Source of the DNA: Ulota crispa
Lineage: Eukaryota > Streptophyta > Bryopsida > Orthotrichales > Orthotrichaceae
Assembly (NCBI GenBank): GCA_963920765.1
Contig: OY987249.1
Coordinates: 5,438,188-5,502,187 of the forward strand
Direction of reading: 5' to 3'
DNA length: 64,000 nt
This document shows, one piece after another, positions 11,560 to 24,196 of this stretch. Numbering within the stretch: position 1 is the stretch's first letter; each line of letters starts with the position of its first letter. Under the pieces are notes generated by a model. The model searched no databases. It was given only the letters and a program-made list of their open reading frames with translations, and had not been told where the DNA came from. The position numbers and the translations under genes were made by a program.

Positions 11560-13260
11560 GATAGAGAGGAGCGCGTCTTGGAAACATGCAAAGTATCTAG
11601 CTGCGATTGTGCGTTGCTAACTAGAAATCATTGTTAGATTTTGATTTTCAATCTTCAATCTTCAATCTTCTGTGTTCCGTTGGCCTATTCTGTGACTGGC
11701 TCTATGGATATAAAGGTCAAGGTAAAAATAAGAGCCCACAAAATACGGGATGGATAAAATAGGACAGCAGACACGAGTTGCAGTTCGAATGATGGGACCC
11801 TAAAATCAAATCCACGATCTACTAGCTAAAACTCCAAATTGTGAAAACAAAGCAAGTCTTGACCATGTGAGTGATCAATCCCACTTTGTCATCATGACAA
11901 TAAATAGAGTTACATTTGGTTAAACACAAACTGCCCGCAACAAGATTTACAAAACAGAATAAAATTTAATAATAAACAAGTCTAAAAAATCGGTTAAGAA
12001 TAACAAAGTCACATCTCATATATACATAAAAAACAAATCCAAAACATTCATCTTGAAATCTTCATATCTTTAGATCTGCAAGCAAGTCTTCATGTTTTAA
12101 AAAAACCAATGGAGAAATTCACAATAAAAAAATCATAGAAAAGTTGCGACCTTCTATCTAGTGTCATAAATGATTCAATGATTCAAAGTTTAAATATAAT
12201 AGCATTTTAGAAAATCCTTTTAATCACTTAACACCATCTAAATCTCAGCTCATTCTAAACAACTGTCCAAAAGTTATGCGGGTTCAAAGTGGAGGCTCTC
12301 TTCCCTCCTTGCAAATCAATCATTGCCTCTTCAAATCTTTATAACTTTTGATCTATAAATTTCACAAATAAGTATGATACTATATTGAAAAAACAACAGA
12401 ACTTACTAAAACTCATAAAAATTTCACTACAAACTAAAACTCTGTCTGTAAGTTTTAGTAAATCAAAGTTTGGATTTCAAATTTTTAGAGAGTACCCAAA
12501 CCTCCAACTTCTACACACTATAACTTCCTCAATAAAATTCTAAATAGAATGATTGATAACAATTCAAAAAGTTATGACAACAATCTACCATTCATAAAAA
12601 TTTAAGAAGAAAAATTTTTACTACCTGAAAGTTGTAACTCTTTAAAGATCAGCTTTCTCCCAATAAAAATGGCAACCATCTTCAATCCTTCACACTTCCA
12701 ATCTTTCACACCTCTATAACTTTCTTTTTTAAACTTCAAATCACAAGTTTAATGATTTTCTGGAAAGATAAGATCAAGATAAATACTCCCTCCAAATCTT
12801 GCTACAAAATAATATATACATTGTGAGCTATTAATTGTCAAAGTCTCAACATTTCTTCATAGTTTGGCATTTTAACTCTAAAATTTAAACACTCATAATT
12901 TTTGCATCTCAACTCTAAATTAAACTTGCAAACTCATTTTCTAAAAATAATCACACAAGAAACAATTCTTTTAAAATTCACTTCAAAATATTGTATATAT
13001 AGAAATTTTTTTCACATCAAACTTTCGGATTTCTCCTCCTCTTCCAACCAACACTCATACACTACTTTCCACCGTACTAAAGAATCTCCTCTACCACATT
13101 TTGACCCTATCCAAGGTAGGAGAGATGGGGCACATCAATCCATATCCCTTTTTATCCTAACCCCACCATATGTGTTTAATTCTTTCTACTTTCACACTTT
13201 TCTAAATCACTTCTAAATCCTTAATATTTTATTCAAACAAAAGTAAAATATTTGAGGTTT
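11560..13260. repeat. dispersed repeat G, copy 2 (longest)
   Basis: Starts GGAGCGCGTCTTGGAAACAT, like GAACGCGCCTTGGGAACATG in copy 1. The part at 12700-13000 matches 14040-14330 of copy 3. Pyrimidine- and A-rich, without a coding reading. The middle (11700-12000) is not shared and may be an insertion. Confidence 0.5.
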
Positions 13261-13369
13261 TTCAAACACCTAAATAAACATATAAAATGAATAAATAAAA
13301 AAGAAACACCAACGTAAGGGGGCCACATGTCCTTGCAAACATATAATAGCGTCAAACATTTGTCTTCAG

Positions 13370-13525
13370 TCGCCAAGTCGTAAACTTGGTTGGCTGGAAA
13401 AGCGGTCGTTTTTGGCCGCTCGCCAATCTGGGTTCAAACCTAATCAGACTAGTAGAGCTGTGATAGCGGCCCACAGCTTGGTACGCTAGTGAGGCAGAAA
13501 ATTGGCCCAGCCAACCCGCTGTCGA
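13370..13525. other. GC-richer island with a weak Pol III B-box-like motif
   Basis: Contains CTGGGTTCAAACCTAAT near 13430, like a degenerate B box (GGTTCRANNCC). No cloverleaf and no clear A box at the right distance. A SINE remnant is possible but not shown. Confidence 0.2.
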
Positions 13526-14670
13526 ATTAAGAGAAGCGCGCCTTAGAAATACTCTTGGTGTTTGGCTGCGACTGAGTGTGTGGTTGGTGAATCTTCACGC
13601 AAACTCTAACAAATTCTACAAAGCACATGCTCTGCAAATGAGCATATCTTGTTACCAACTCAAAAGTAAAATTCTAGAGAGCAGTTGCTTTCCAAAATGA
13701 GCTTCTACCTCTACAGATTCTAAAGGAGAATTCTATAGAGCAGCTGCTTTGTAGAATGAGATCCTCCTCAATTTCCCTAATCCCTTTTAAAGTTTCAAGA
13801 CCTATAATCTATCAAACTCCCAAAATCTATAAAAACTCCAAAATCTCTCAAACTTTCAAACAATACAAGTCTCTTAAAAATCTTCTAAATACAATGAATG
13901 ATATCAAATTGAAAAACTAATCTAACAAGCTATCACCCATAAAATTTTCAAAAAAAACATCAATCTCATCAGAAGTTATGGCTCTCCAAAGTTGCAGCCT
14001 CCCTTTCACAAAAGACAACCAACCTTTACGCCTTTATTTTTTCATAACTTTCTCCTCAAAGCTTCAAATATCAACTCCAATAGCTTTTTAGAAAGCTAAG
14101 ACAAAGAAAAATACACCCTTCAAATCTTGTTGCAAAATAATGGACTGAACGTCAGCTATGGTTTGTCAAAGTCTCAGCTTTTCTACCTCATACAGTTTGG
14201 CTATCTTCAAATTCAAGCAATCATAATTTTTGCATCTTACTTCCAAATAAAACTTGCAAATACAATTCAAAAACGTCTTCTCACCAAAAACAAACTTTCA
14301 AAATTTCATAAACAAAAGATATAATAGACAATAACAACTAACCCAGGAGCTATCATCCCTTTAAGGTTTGGCTTTTTCTACTGACAGTTAACTGCCCCTC
14401 ACACTCAATTCACACTTGTTAAAAAGAAACTTTCCTTTATTTTTCCTATTTTTCTAAAATAAGATGTATGTAGTACACAGTAGCTCATCCTCTAACATGT
14501 ACTTAACCTCCTCTCAAGATTTTTATCCTTTTATTTTCTCCCGCTTTCCAAATCAAATTCATTTCTTTCAGCAGTTTTATTTAATTCAAAAATAAAATGT
14601 ATTATCTATTGAAATTCAAACATATTTAATAAAGCTATGAATATCTATATGATGGAATACTTTCTATCAT
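13525..14670. repeat. dispersed repeat G, copy 3
   Basis: Direct homologue of 4510-5610, from GAGAAGCGCGCCTTAGAAAT to GATGGAATACTTTCTATCAT. Follows copy 2 closely, so the two lie nearly in tandem. Confidence 0.6.
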
Positions 14671-15639
14671 GACACCGCTACCTACCCCTCTGAGTTATGC
14701 ATGTGACAAGACGGCACAGCGCTTTAAAAACTATAACCGCTGCATTGTCATCAAACCATGGTTCTCACCACAACCACCCTTTTATTTCAACTGTTGATTT
14801 ATTAAAATAAACACAAATATAGATAAATAACGTATATCTACATGATAGAGGCATCTCCACCACGATAATGCTTTTCCCAATTTGATGCTCTGTAAACAGT
14901 AACAGCTCTTATAAAATTAACATGACTGTTTCATAAAGCCAAGTGAGAATATGCCTTTACATAAATCTCTTTCATTAGTTTGTATTACTAATGGCATCTC
15001 TACTAGTCCAGAGAGAACGTGACATAATATTAGGTTTTAAAGAGCGCACTGTGTGACTCATTTTTGCTCATGGAGGTTGGGAGTCATTCTGGTGAGACTT
15101 GCTCAACTAGCTTAAGTATCAATAATAAGAGTAAAAACAAAATGATTGAATGCATGTTTATGGGACCAATCATCATGGAAGGAGTAACTTTGCCTTTACA
15201 ATTCAACATCCCAAAATAACTCCCGGATTTCTCTTAGCAAGTTGATTTCAAGCTCATCCAAAACAATTAAAGCCACAACCATTTCTCATCTTGAAGCTCT
15301 TATTCATCATGGCCAATCAGAATTTTTCGCTCCCTGTGCTTACGGTGGAGATCTGCAACTCGGCCATGACCCTGCTTGTGTGCTCAAACATGGTTTATCG
15401 TCCATCGGTGGAAATGCTTTAAAACCAACAGCATACAATTGCAACCTCACACAATCACATACACGTGGGGACTATACTAGTCAATAATAAGCACACGGCT
15501 TGTGAACTAATTTCGAAGTTGCAAATCATGATTGGAGACTCTAAGGGTACCTTGCCAAGGATAATCAGAATTGGAGACCCATCCAAAGAGACTCTAAGGA
15601 TACTTTGCCATGGGTAATCAGAACCGGAGGCCCATCCAA
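14671..15639. other. unclassified non-coding DNA
   Basis: No terminal repeat or gene recognised. An 81-codon plus ORF at 15242-15487 and a 75-codon minus ORF at 15455-15682 have no known relatives that I can name. Near 15540-15610 the phrase ACTCTAAGGGTACCTTGCCA recurs as ACTCTAAGGATACTTTGCCA, a small local duplication. Confidence 0.35.
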
Positions 15640-16605
15640 GTTCACTAGAAGATAAAAGCCAATAAAAGACTGCAGCTGGCAACTACGTGGTGACTATATG
15701 GCAACTAAATTTCAATTGAGAATAGAGCTTTTCAAGCCATTACAATTGCAAAACATTTCCAATTGTATTCTAGTTAAGAGCAATCATATAGCAGTCATTG
15801 TAACTCCGTGATATCTACCACAACTGCAACTTCATCCATAAGACCTTCATCCATGAAAATTCAAACTATTTTTGTAGTCACAACTCCTACTGCCCTTTTT
15901 TTCCTTTGTCTCTTGAAATCTTTTTCACATATCTCAAGATAGCATTCAATGTATGTCTGACACATGCATCGCATACTGCCACATGTCCAAAATCCACTTG
16001 TTGGAAAGTTTTTTGTTTAATAACTCTTTTTGTATCACACTACCTTTGTAATATGATATGACTACTTTGCAATTGTTACTTGTCGTAAAGTAGTTGGAAG
16101 GTAGTTGTAATGTAGAAATTGTGCATGTCATACGTAGTTGTAATGAATTGTTGTGTGGTTGTAGTCAAGTTGTGGTGTAGTTGTAATGCAATTGTAATAT
16201 GATTATTATATAGTTGTAATGTACTTGTTATGTAGTTGAATTCTAATTGAAGTGTGATAGTAAACTAGTAGTGTGGCAATAGTGTGGCGATAGTGTGGTA
16301 GTAGTGTGGTAGTAATTTGGTAGTAGTGTAGTGGAAGTGTTGTGGTAGCGTAGTGGTACTATAGTTGTTTATGTTGATTTTGTGAATTTTGATTTTGAAG
16401 TTTTTGTAATTTTTTATTTGGTTATAATCACTACTTGTTATAGAAAAGATACATGAACCAATAACAATCATGCTCACAACTACCATACAACTATATACAA
16501 AGAATGAATCCAAAGCAATTGACTATGTAATTTTAAACTACTACCAATCTAGTAATACACAATTCAGTTGCTATTCGATTGTAATCCAATTGTCCCACAT
16601 GAAAG

Positions 16606-16770
16606 AACTAACAACGTAATTGTAACACAATTGTAACACAGTTGTAATGCAATTGTAACACAGTTGTAATGCAATTGTAACACAGTTGTAACACAATTGT
16701 AACTCAATTGTAACCCAATTTTAACGCGATTGTAACACAATTGTAGCGCAATTGTACTGCAATTGTAAAG
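16606..16770. repeat. expanded subterminal array in the left CACTA copy
   Basis: More than ten near-perfect units of the form CAATTGTAACACA/CAGTTGTAATG. The right copy has only part of it, so units were gained here or lost there. Confidence 0.8.
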
Positions 16771-18304
16771 GAATGTAACATCAACTTCAATCGTAACATA
16801 ACTGGTAACCAGTTGTACTACAGTTGCCAACCAATTTTGACAAAGTACAAAGTCACAAACTATTTGCAAAAAAAGTGAGTCAATACATTGAAATTTAATT
16901 GCAAACCAATTGCAATTGGAATTAACATAAATCCTAAAATCTATTGTAGTTGCACTCTAATTGCACATTGTGCTTCTATAAATTGCAAACTCTTATTAAT
17001 AGTATGATAAAAGCACTCAAACCCTGCTTTCTCTAAACTCTTGTCAAAACTTCAAAATGAACCTAAAAATTGATAAAACCCACTTTTGACATTTGGATTA
17101 ACAAGGATTAGCAACCATGTAAGCCACATCATAAGATCCTATATACACAATGAGACATTGTTTTCTGAAAACTACCTAATTGCACCAATAGAGCTGAAAA
17201 CCACTATGCATTCAAGAAGCAATCAATATTTCACTAACAACTCAAGATAAGGGTTTCATCTTTTTTCAAGAACTAGACTCTACCACATATCCAACATACA
17301 AACTTCCACAAAAATTGAGCTAAAACTCACCAAGATGTGGATTTTTGAAGTTGGGTTGAAAACTGCCATTGTAGTAGACATCCTTCTACTAGAAAATCCA
17401 CCAAAAATTCCTCAAAACTCAAAATCCAGCGTGCTTGGTGTCATTGGAAAGCTACTAGCATAAGGAAGAACTCCCAAAAATTTCAAAAAATAAAAATCAA
17501 ATTCGAACTTACAGCAAGCAAATGAAACAAGCTAAAACAAAAGAGATGGGACTTTCATTCCCAAAAAATCTTGGCATAGCTTTGCCCTACAAGTGAGAAG
17601 AATGAGTGGAAGAGAGGAACCATGCATGCCCTTTTATCCCTGGACCCTAGGATACAAGAGTGGCGGCCACATCTCCACCCTCCAAACTACCAACCCTAAT
17701 CTTAATCAAGGGTTTAGATGCACTGAGAGAAAATGGACAAAAAACAACTAGATTACAACTGCGCAACAACTACATCACAACTACATCACAACTGCACAAT
17801 AAGTGCATGACTATAAAACAACCAAATGACTATACAATAACTATGAAACAACTACAAAATGACTCAATTACAGTTGTGCACTTGTTATGGAACTTATTCA
17901 TTTATTACATATTTTTCTTATAGTTAATGATCTAAAAATTTTAACCCAATTTTAGGAATTATTACCTTTATAACTTAAAAGAACATGTGTTTTTAACTAA
18001 TTTACTATTAGAGATGTGTTCAAAACAAAATTTCACCTTGAAATGGACTATAAACATGTTAAAATCTAAACTATGAAGCATTAAGAACAAACCACTTCAC
18101 ATATCTTGAAGTTCTTACATCTAATATTGGAATGCACAAAATCATTTTAGAAGAAAGATTATTATTATTTTTAAGTCTTCTATCTTAAAAAAAACTAAAA
18201 TTATTGATACAATCAATTTGTTTTTGGATCATAGTTCTTTTTAACTTCTAACTTTTGTTGTCATAATGTTTCAAATATTGATATTGTTTCTTTCAATAAT
18301 TTTA

Positions 18305-18699
18305 GGGAATTACTATAGTGACACCCTAAATTGCTAACGGGACACCCCTTGTGAGCACAAAATGTGATTTTTAATGCGGATTTTTTATTTCAATCAAAAG
18401 ATTTGTTTCACCTTTATCATTCTAAGGCTATACTAATAAAATAGGTGCGCTTAAATATGAAACTAAGAATATAGGACTTTTGAGTTACTTAAAGCAAAAA
18501 TACATTAAAATTTAATATTGGTGCAATTATATTTTAACAAAACTTTGTATTTGTTATATTTTCTTTCAAAAATGTAGCACTGTTGTAATTGAATGAAGAT
18601 GGACCACTTGAATAAATAAAAAACAACACTAAATTAACAAATTTCATGCTCATGTGGGGTGTCCCATTAGCAATTTAGGGTGGCGCAGTAGTAATTTCT
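18305..18699. mobile_element. MITE nested in the left CACTA copy
   Basis: 395 bp with terminal inverted repeats GGGAATTACTATAGTGACAC and (inverted) AGAAATTACTACTGCGCCAC, followed in both arms by CCTAAATTGCTAA-GGGACA. Flanked by TA (18303-18304, 18700-18701); a TTA reading is also possible. Present at the same place in both CACTA copies. Confidence 0.75.
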
Positions 18700-21600
18700 T
18701 ATTTATATTGCAATAAAACTGAGCTTTTTGGAATCTGTAAAGTTGTATAAAAGGTTCAAGTCATCAAGCTTAGAAATATTGTTTTTAAATATAAAAAACA
18801 AATTTGTGATGATATCATAATTGTATGTATAATAATACATTGATTGTAATCATTAATTGGAATTTAAGTCAATAAAGGAGCATTTAAATTTATAAATATT
18901 GTAAACTAGATCACAACATATGATAATTTCCACATATCTAAATTGGATTGTTTTTAATTGGTGGATTAGGTTTTTTTTTTTTCCCAAAAATTAAAAAAAC
19001 AAAGATATTTTGTAGAAAATGCATAACCCCCAATTGATATTTGGGACTAGTACAAGATTTTGATTGTAAATTACATATGTTTCATCATCTAATTCAAAAT
19101 ATTTGTATTCTGCTTCTATTATAAATATGTATATATATATGTACATAAATGGTTTTTAGGTTTTTAAAATAATTTTTGAAATTTTGAAATATTTAAGTAA
19201 AAACTAAAATTGAGTTTAATAAATAAAACCAATAACTTGTCTAACATAGAATGGTTAATAAGTTAAAACATCATCAATTGCTTTTGAGAAGTTGACTAGT
19301 TGATTATTTAAAAATACTCGGATTAAATCAAAATTTTAATTATATGAAAAAAAACCCAACCTAATTTTTTCATTTTTTAAATAAATTTACTATGCTTTAA
19401 ATTTTTTATAATACCAATGTATCATCCAAAATTTAATTAGCATCACTATTTACTACAATAAGATTTTTGAAGTTTAATGTTAATAAAATCAACAAATGAA
19501 TATGCATATTTAATTCATGATATTATTGATTATGTTTTGGTTTATACTTATTGAAGTTTTTGAATATGCCAAAGTTTCTATGTAAATTTTTGATCATAAT
19601 TATAACTAATTTAGACTTAACAACTTGACAAATAAATACATTCTATAATAATATTCCATAAATTTTGCAATTATTGTCAAGTGAGATAATGAGTTATGAT
19701 TGATAATTTTTATAAAACAAACTAATCTAAATCAAACATAGTAGTAATAAAAAAATCTAATGGTCTTTGTATCAATAGTAATTTTTATTGTGATGCAAGC
19801 TCTAAATATTGTTAAGTCATTGTTATTTATAATGCATTTTTTTATTTTATTGCATGGTTATCATTACTTATTTACAATTCTAAAATAACCAAGACATATT
19901 TACAATTAATAATACTACAATTGATTACAGTTGGAGTGCATTTATTTATGTAATTTCATGTTGTTAGCATTTAGGGGCAATTACAAAACAACTACAAGCA
20001 CAATTATAATAAACAATATTTAATTTTTTATGTATTAAAGACATTGATATAAGAAATGTTAACATCATGAATTGCTTATTAATATGTACAAACACTTCAA
20101 GGAAACTATGAGCCATTTGAAATTGAAAACTTTTTAAATATTATTTAAACAGAGGAGTTATTAGCTATGTATTTGCAAATATATGTCAAAGAGGTTGATT
20201 TAACATTAGAAATATTAAAAAACTAAAATAGTAATATAACAATAATCTATGTAAAAGAATTAAACTAAATATTAAATTTACAATATAATCTCTTTCACAT
20301 TTCAATCATACATCCTTGATGTAAATCAACAAAAAAAGTATAGTACAGAAGGCATTCATATTTATATAAAATATCATGTTTAACTTTGAGTTAAGTTTTT
20401 TAATACAAGATGATTAAACTATTGAAGCCATTTTCTTAAAACCAAACTACATAGATATTTTTTTATTAATATTCATAATAGATTAAACTGAAAAGTTGTG
20501 TCAAAAAAAATGTATGTTAAAAAATTAATGGTAGATATTTTGAATGTTTTTCTCATGTTTGAAATGAAGTTGTACAAAATTGTTGCAGCAAAGCAATTTT
20601 CAAAATAATTGTTAATACCTTCTGTAGTAAATGCAATCACAGAATGTGTAGAGAACAATTTATTAACAATTTTTGATTATCAAGAATATTTAATAGTAAC
20701 TTAAATCAGATGGATAATGTCCAATATTATAAGATAATGCCATTATAAATACAAGAGAGTACATGAACCTTTAAATAAGAGTATTCATTTAGAAAATCAA
20801 AAAACATCAATAAATTTTTGAGCCTACTAAACCTAAAATAATAGTGAAGATTAATTTGCTAAATAACTTGATTGTATTTGCAAATTGATTTTGTAACCAT
20901 ATATAAAAAAATTGCAAAATTTGTTTTCTATGCAATTGTAATACAACTATGTGACAATCTTACAAAATATTTGCACATTAATAAAACACTATTAGACAAC
21001 TAAAATACAATTGCAGTATAATTGTTCTAATAAAGTACATTCATATCAACAACTAACAACATAAATGCAAGTACCATTGTTGTCTAGAGCAACAAAAAGT
21101 TGCAAGAAAACTTTATGTAAACAAAGAATATAATTTGTTGCAAAAAACATGAGTAGCAGTCAACATGCATACAGCTGTTTTTGAGTGATACCACAATAGG
21201 AAAGAGAATTTAAAAAATAGTAGGACATAATTGCAATACAAACTTGTTTATTAGAACACATTCACACCAAGAGTTGAAGACGTGATTGTGGTAAACTTTG
21301 ATGCCCATGGCAACAAATAATAGCATGAGATGTTTAAATGAACTAAAAAAAAGTGTTTTGTTAATTATAAGTGGAAGCAATGTATCCGTCGCATTGCAGT
21401 AGTGAGTCGGTAGTAGCTAAATCTGCTGCCAACTACGTCTCGATTGCCAAGCAACTGCGTTCGGAGGCAGTGCTCACACTTACATGAGCAACAATGAGCA
21501 AAACAAAGATTTCTTTCCAAAGTTGCAAAAAACCCCAAAGAAATGAACATTGAGAAGGTGAGAATAGGGAAAACAGTGAAAGAAATGGGCTAGGTAAACC

Positions 21601-22436
21601 ACAGTTGTATCCAAGTAATAACCCAGTTGTACAAAATTGCATAAACAATTGCAACGCAACTCTATCACAACTGACGCAATGAAATGCATTCACACCCACC
21701 TAGAACTGGATTTTTGTAAAAGAAAGCGCTGCCCAGGGCAGCTAAATGTAAGGAAAAAAAATCACATGAACAAGAATTGAGAAAAAAAAAGGTGAAGTCG
21801 TGTTCTAGTCATATTTTAGTAGGGCTATAGTAGTATCATGAACCCACCTTCAACTACAATACGACTGTGTTGGATGACATAAGCCGCATTAGTAGTTTAC
21901 ATCCAAGAAGTGATAGAAAATAAATGATGAAAATGTCTACATCCCTTGTAGTTGTCACCTTGGTTTTTGTAGTTGTATATGCAATTGCAATACATTTACA
22001 TCCAATTGCGATACGACTACGTACAACTACTATACAACTGGGTACCTTCCACATCAACTTTTTGGCAGGTCAGCTGCTTTTTCCCTAGTCACTCCCTCAA
22101 CCTGCAAATGACCTAGACGTGGTAGTTGGGTGGTTGCAGTTGTTTATACCCCCATTTCCTTCTACTGGTTGACCACGGGCAGAATGGAGAAATAAATCTG
22201 AAATTTTACAATGCATAGAGTTTAGAAAGCAACCTCCGATTTGGGTCCAAGCCCTTCACAAGTGTAGTAACTATAGTTTGACTTTTGTAGAATCAGAGGT
22301 TGGTCGTGTCACGTACAGGCCAGACCCCTTTAGCCCCCCCTCTTTTGCCCCCTCCATGGAAAGGTACCCAAAGATTGACATGCTTGTTTTGAAACCTATG
22401 ATTTGGTGCATGCAAACAAACATACAATCTAATAAA

Positions 22437-22737
22437 CTACATTGCCTATTGCATTTAGGTTGCCTTTGCAATTAGGTTGCCTTACTTTGGGAACTGGGAA
22501 GTACCTCATGATTCATCATTTGATCAAGGCACATGCAACTTTGTAGATTTTAGGATTTCACATAGTTTACAATGTGGACATAGCTAATTTGTTTTTTAGC
22601 AACATCATTGGTTTTGCCAAGACCTTTAAAAAAAAATTGCAGTAATTTTTGATAAAAATTATTGTAGCAGAAATAAATATTTATATAAAATGTTGAGAAA
22701 TTAGCCTAGGGCAACCTCAATGCAATATTCAATGTAG
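22437..22737. mobile_element. MITE family M, copy a
   Basis: 301 bp; ends CTACATTGCCTATTGCATTT and inverted CTACATTGAATATTGCATTG. First of three copies within 1.8 kb. Target duplication not clear. Confidence 0.7.
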
Positions 22738-22864
22738 TAAGACTAGTTCCTTTTGAAAGTTTAGAGTTTATAAGTTATAACCTTGCATTGTTCTTAGTTT
22801 AGCAAATTGTACTCTATAGGAATGCAATTTTTGGTAGACGCAAAGATGCGTGCATGCACTGATG

Positions 22865-23162
22865 CTACACCAAATATTGCATTTAGGTTGTTGTAATAAT
22901 TAGGTTGCCTAAACCTAGAAAGTTACCTCATTGACTCATTGCTTGCCCACTTGAAGTGTGCAAGTGTCTACTAAGATTTCACATGGTTTATGACCTAGAC
23001 GTTCACAGTTTGTTTTTCCGCACCTTGTTGTTGTTGCTAAGCCATTTAAAATTTGTTTTCTTGCAGTAATTATTGGCAAATTTACTCTAGTATTAGTAAG
23101 TATTTAAAGTGTAAAATGTCAAGAAATTAGTAGGGGCAACTTAATCGCAATATTCAGTGTAG
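22865..23162. mobile_element. MITE family M, copy b
   Basis: 298 bp; begins CTACACCAAATATTGCATTT and ends GCAATATTCAGTGTAG. Same internal landmarks as the other copies (TTACCTCA..., GGGGCAAC). Confidence 0.75.
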
Positions 23163-23383
23163 AAGATCGACTGTGCTACAGTATATGTAGATGGCCGGAG
23201 AATCTATTTATCTTTGTACTACATTGTGGAAACAGATGGCAAAAATATGGACCTAGATGCACCACGAAACCAGGTGAGGTTAGCAACATATAACTTGCAG
23301 CTGACTGCGCAAAACAAGGACCGGGATCCGTTGAGAATTCTACCCTAAATTGTATTGCTACCTCTAAATCACTACTCATGCTA
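23163..23383. other. short unclassified spacer
   Basis: No gene or repeat recognised between MITE copy b and the large palindrome. Confidence 0.4.
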
Positions 23384-23890
23384 GGGCCACACAAGCCTAG
23401 AAACCGGCTATTTTAATCGGGGTTTTTTAAAAATGCCTGTTTCAGCAGCCGGTTTTTGAAATTTGGGCCACACGGGATGCTAGAAAAACAACCCATTTTC
23501 AATCGGAGTTAGAGTTATGTGCCATTTTGTAGGGCCATGAAGAAATCTTTTTGTATTATTTACAAACAAAAGTAAAAGTCTGACAGCAATCAAATTTGTC
23601 CTCATCTGTGGTTCAAAACTAAAATTGAAAATTTGAAACCAAATGTAAACTCAAAACTCCCAAATTCAACATCTTGATGATATATGTCTAAAATTCTTAC
23701 ATTCTCTAGGGTGTAAAAAATATGATAATTTCTATTTTAGCCCCACAAAATGGCATACCATTTAAACGAATACTCTTCAAAAAACACAAAATCCAAAAGT
23801 CCAAAAATGTCACTTTTTCCCAATTTAATGAATAACGCGTTTTGATCTCAACCCTTATCTTTTATATGAAGAAAATAATGAAATAAATCA

Positions 23891-24196
23891 CTACAATGAA
23901 TATTGCATTTAAGTTTTCTTGACAATTAGGTTGTCTTATCCTAATAAGTTACCACATGACTCATCACTTGACCACTTGGAGATGCATGCAACTCTCTAAA
24001 TACTTAAATTCTGTATGATTTATGACTTGGAAGCTACAAGTTTGTTTATTCACAGCTTCATTGTTGTGACAAGCTTTTTAAAAATTATTTGTTATTGTAT
24101 TTTTTCATGAAAACTATTGTAGCAATAGTAAATATTTATATAGAGTGGAATGTTGAGAATTAGTGTGGAGCAACCTAAACGCAATATTCATTGTAC
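23891..24196. mobile_element. MITE family M, copy c
   Basis: 306 bp; begins CTACAATGAATATTGCATTT, ends CAATATTCATTGTAC. Lies in the left arm of the palindrome with no counterpart at the matching place in the right arm. Confidence 0.7.

Larger units (their letters stand above)
15643..22167 (+). mobile_element. CACTA non-autonomous element, left copy
   Basis: 6525 bp. Starts CACTAGAAGATAAAAGCC and ends, inverted, CAGTAGAAGGAAATGGGGG, with a 3-bp duplication GTT at 15640-15642 and 22168-22170. Both subterminal zones (about 15.7-16.9 kb and 21.6-22.1 kb) are packed with short motifs in both orientations, TGTAGTTGTA and CAATTGTAAC, as expected for transposase-binding subterminal repeats of En/Spm-type elements. 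The interior is AT-rich and has no transposase; its ORFs are at most about 100 codons and made of subterminal repeats. Its near-identical partner is 30791-37231 in the opposite orientation. The final CACTA has become CAGTA, so this end may be weakened. Confidence 0.88.

Noticed and set aside
13425..13442. tRNA or SINE B box
   Set aside because: GGGTTCAAACC fits loosely, but no cloverleaf, A box spacing or poly-A/T-tailed copy was found.
16265..22057. ORFs of 60-100 codons inside the CACTA copies (and mirrored at 30901-36544)
   Set aside because: They are made of subterminal repeats or AT-rich filler. Identity between copies reflects DNA homology, not protein conservation; no transposase motifs.
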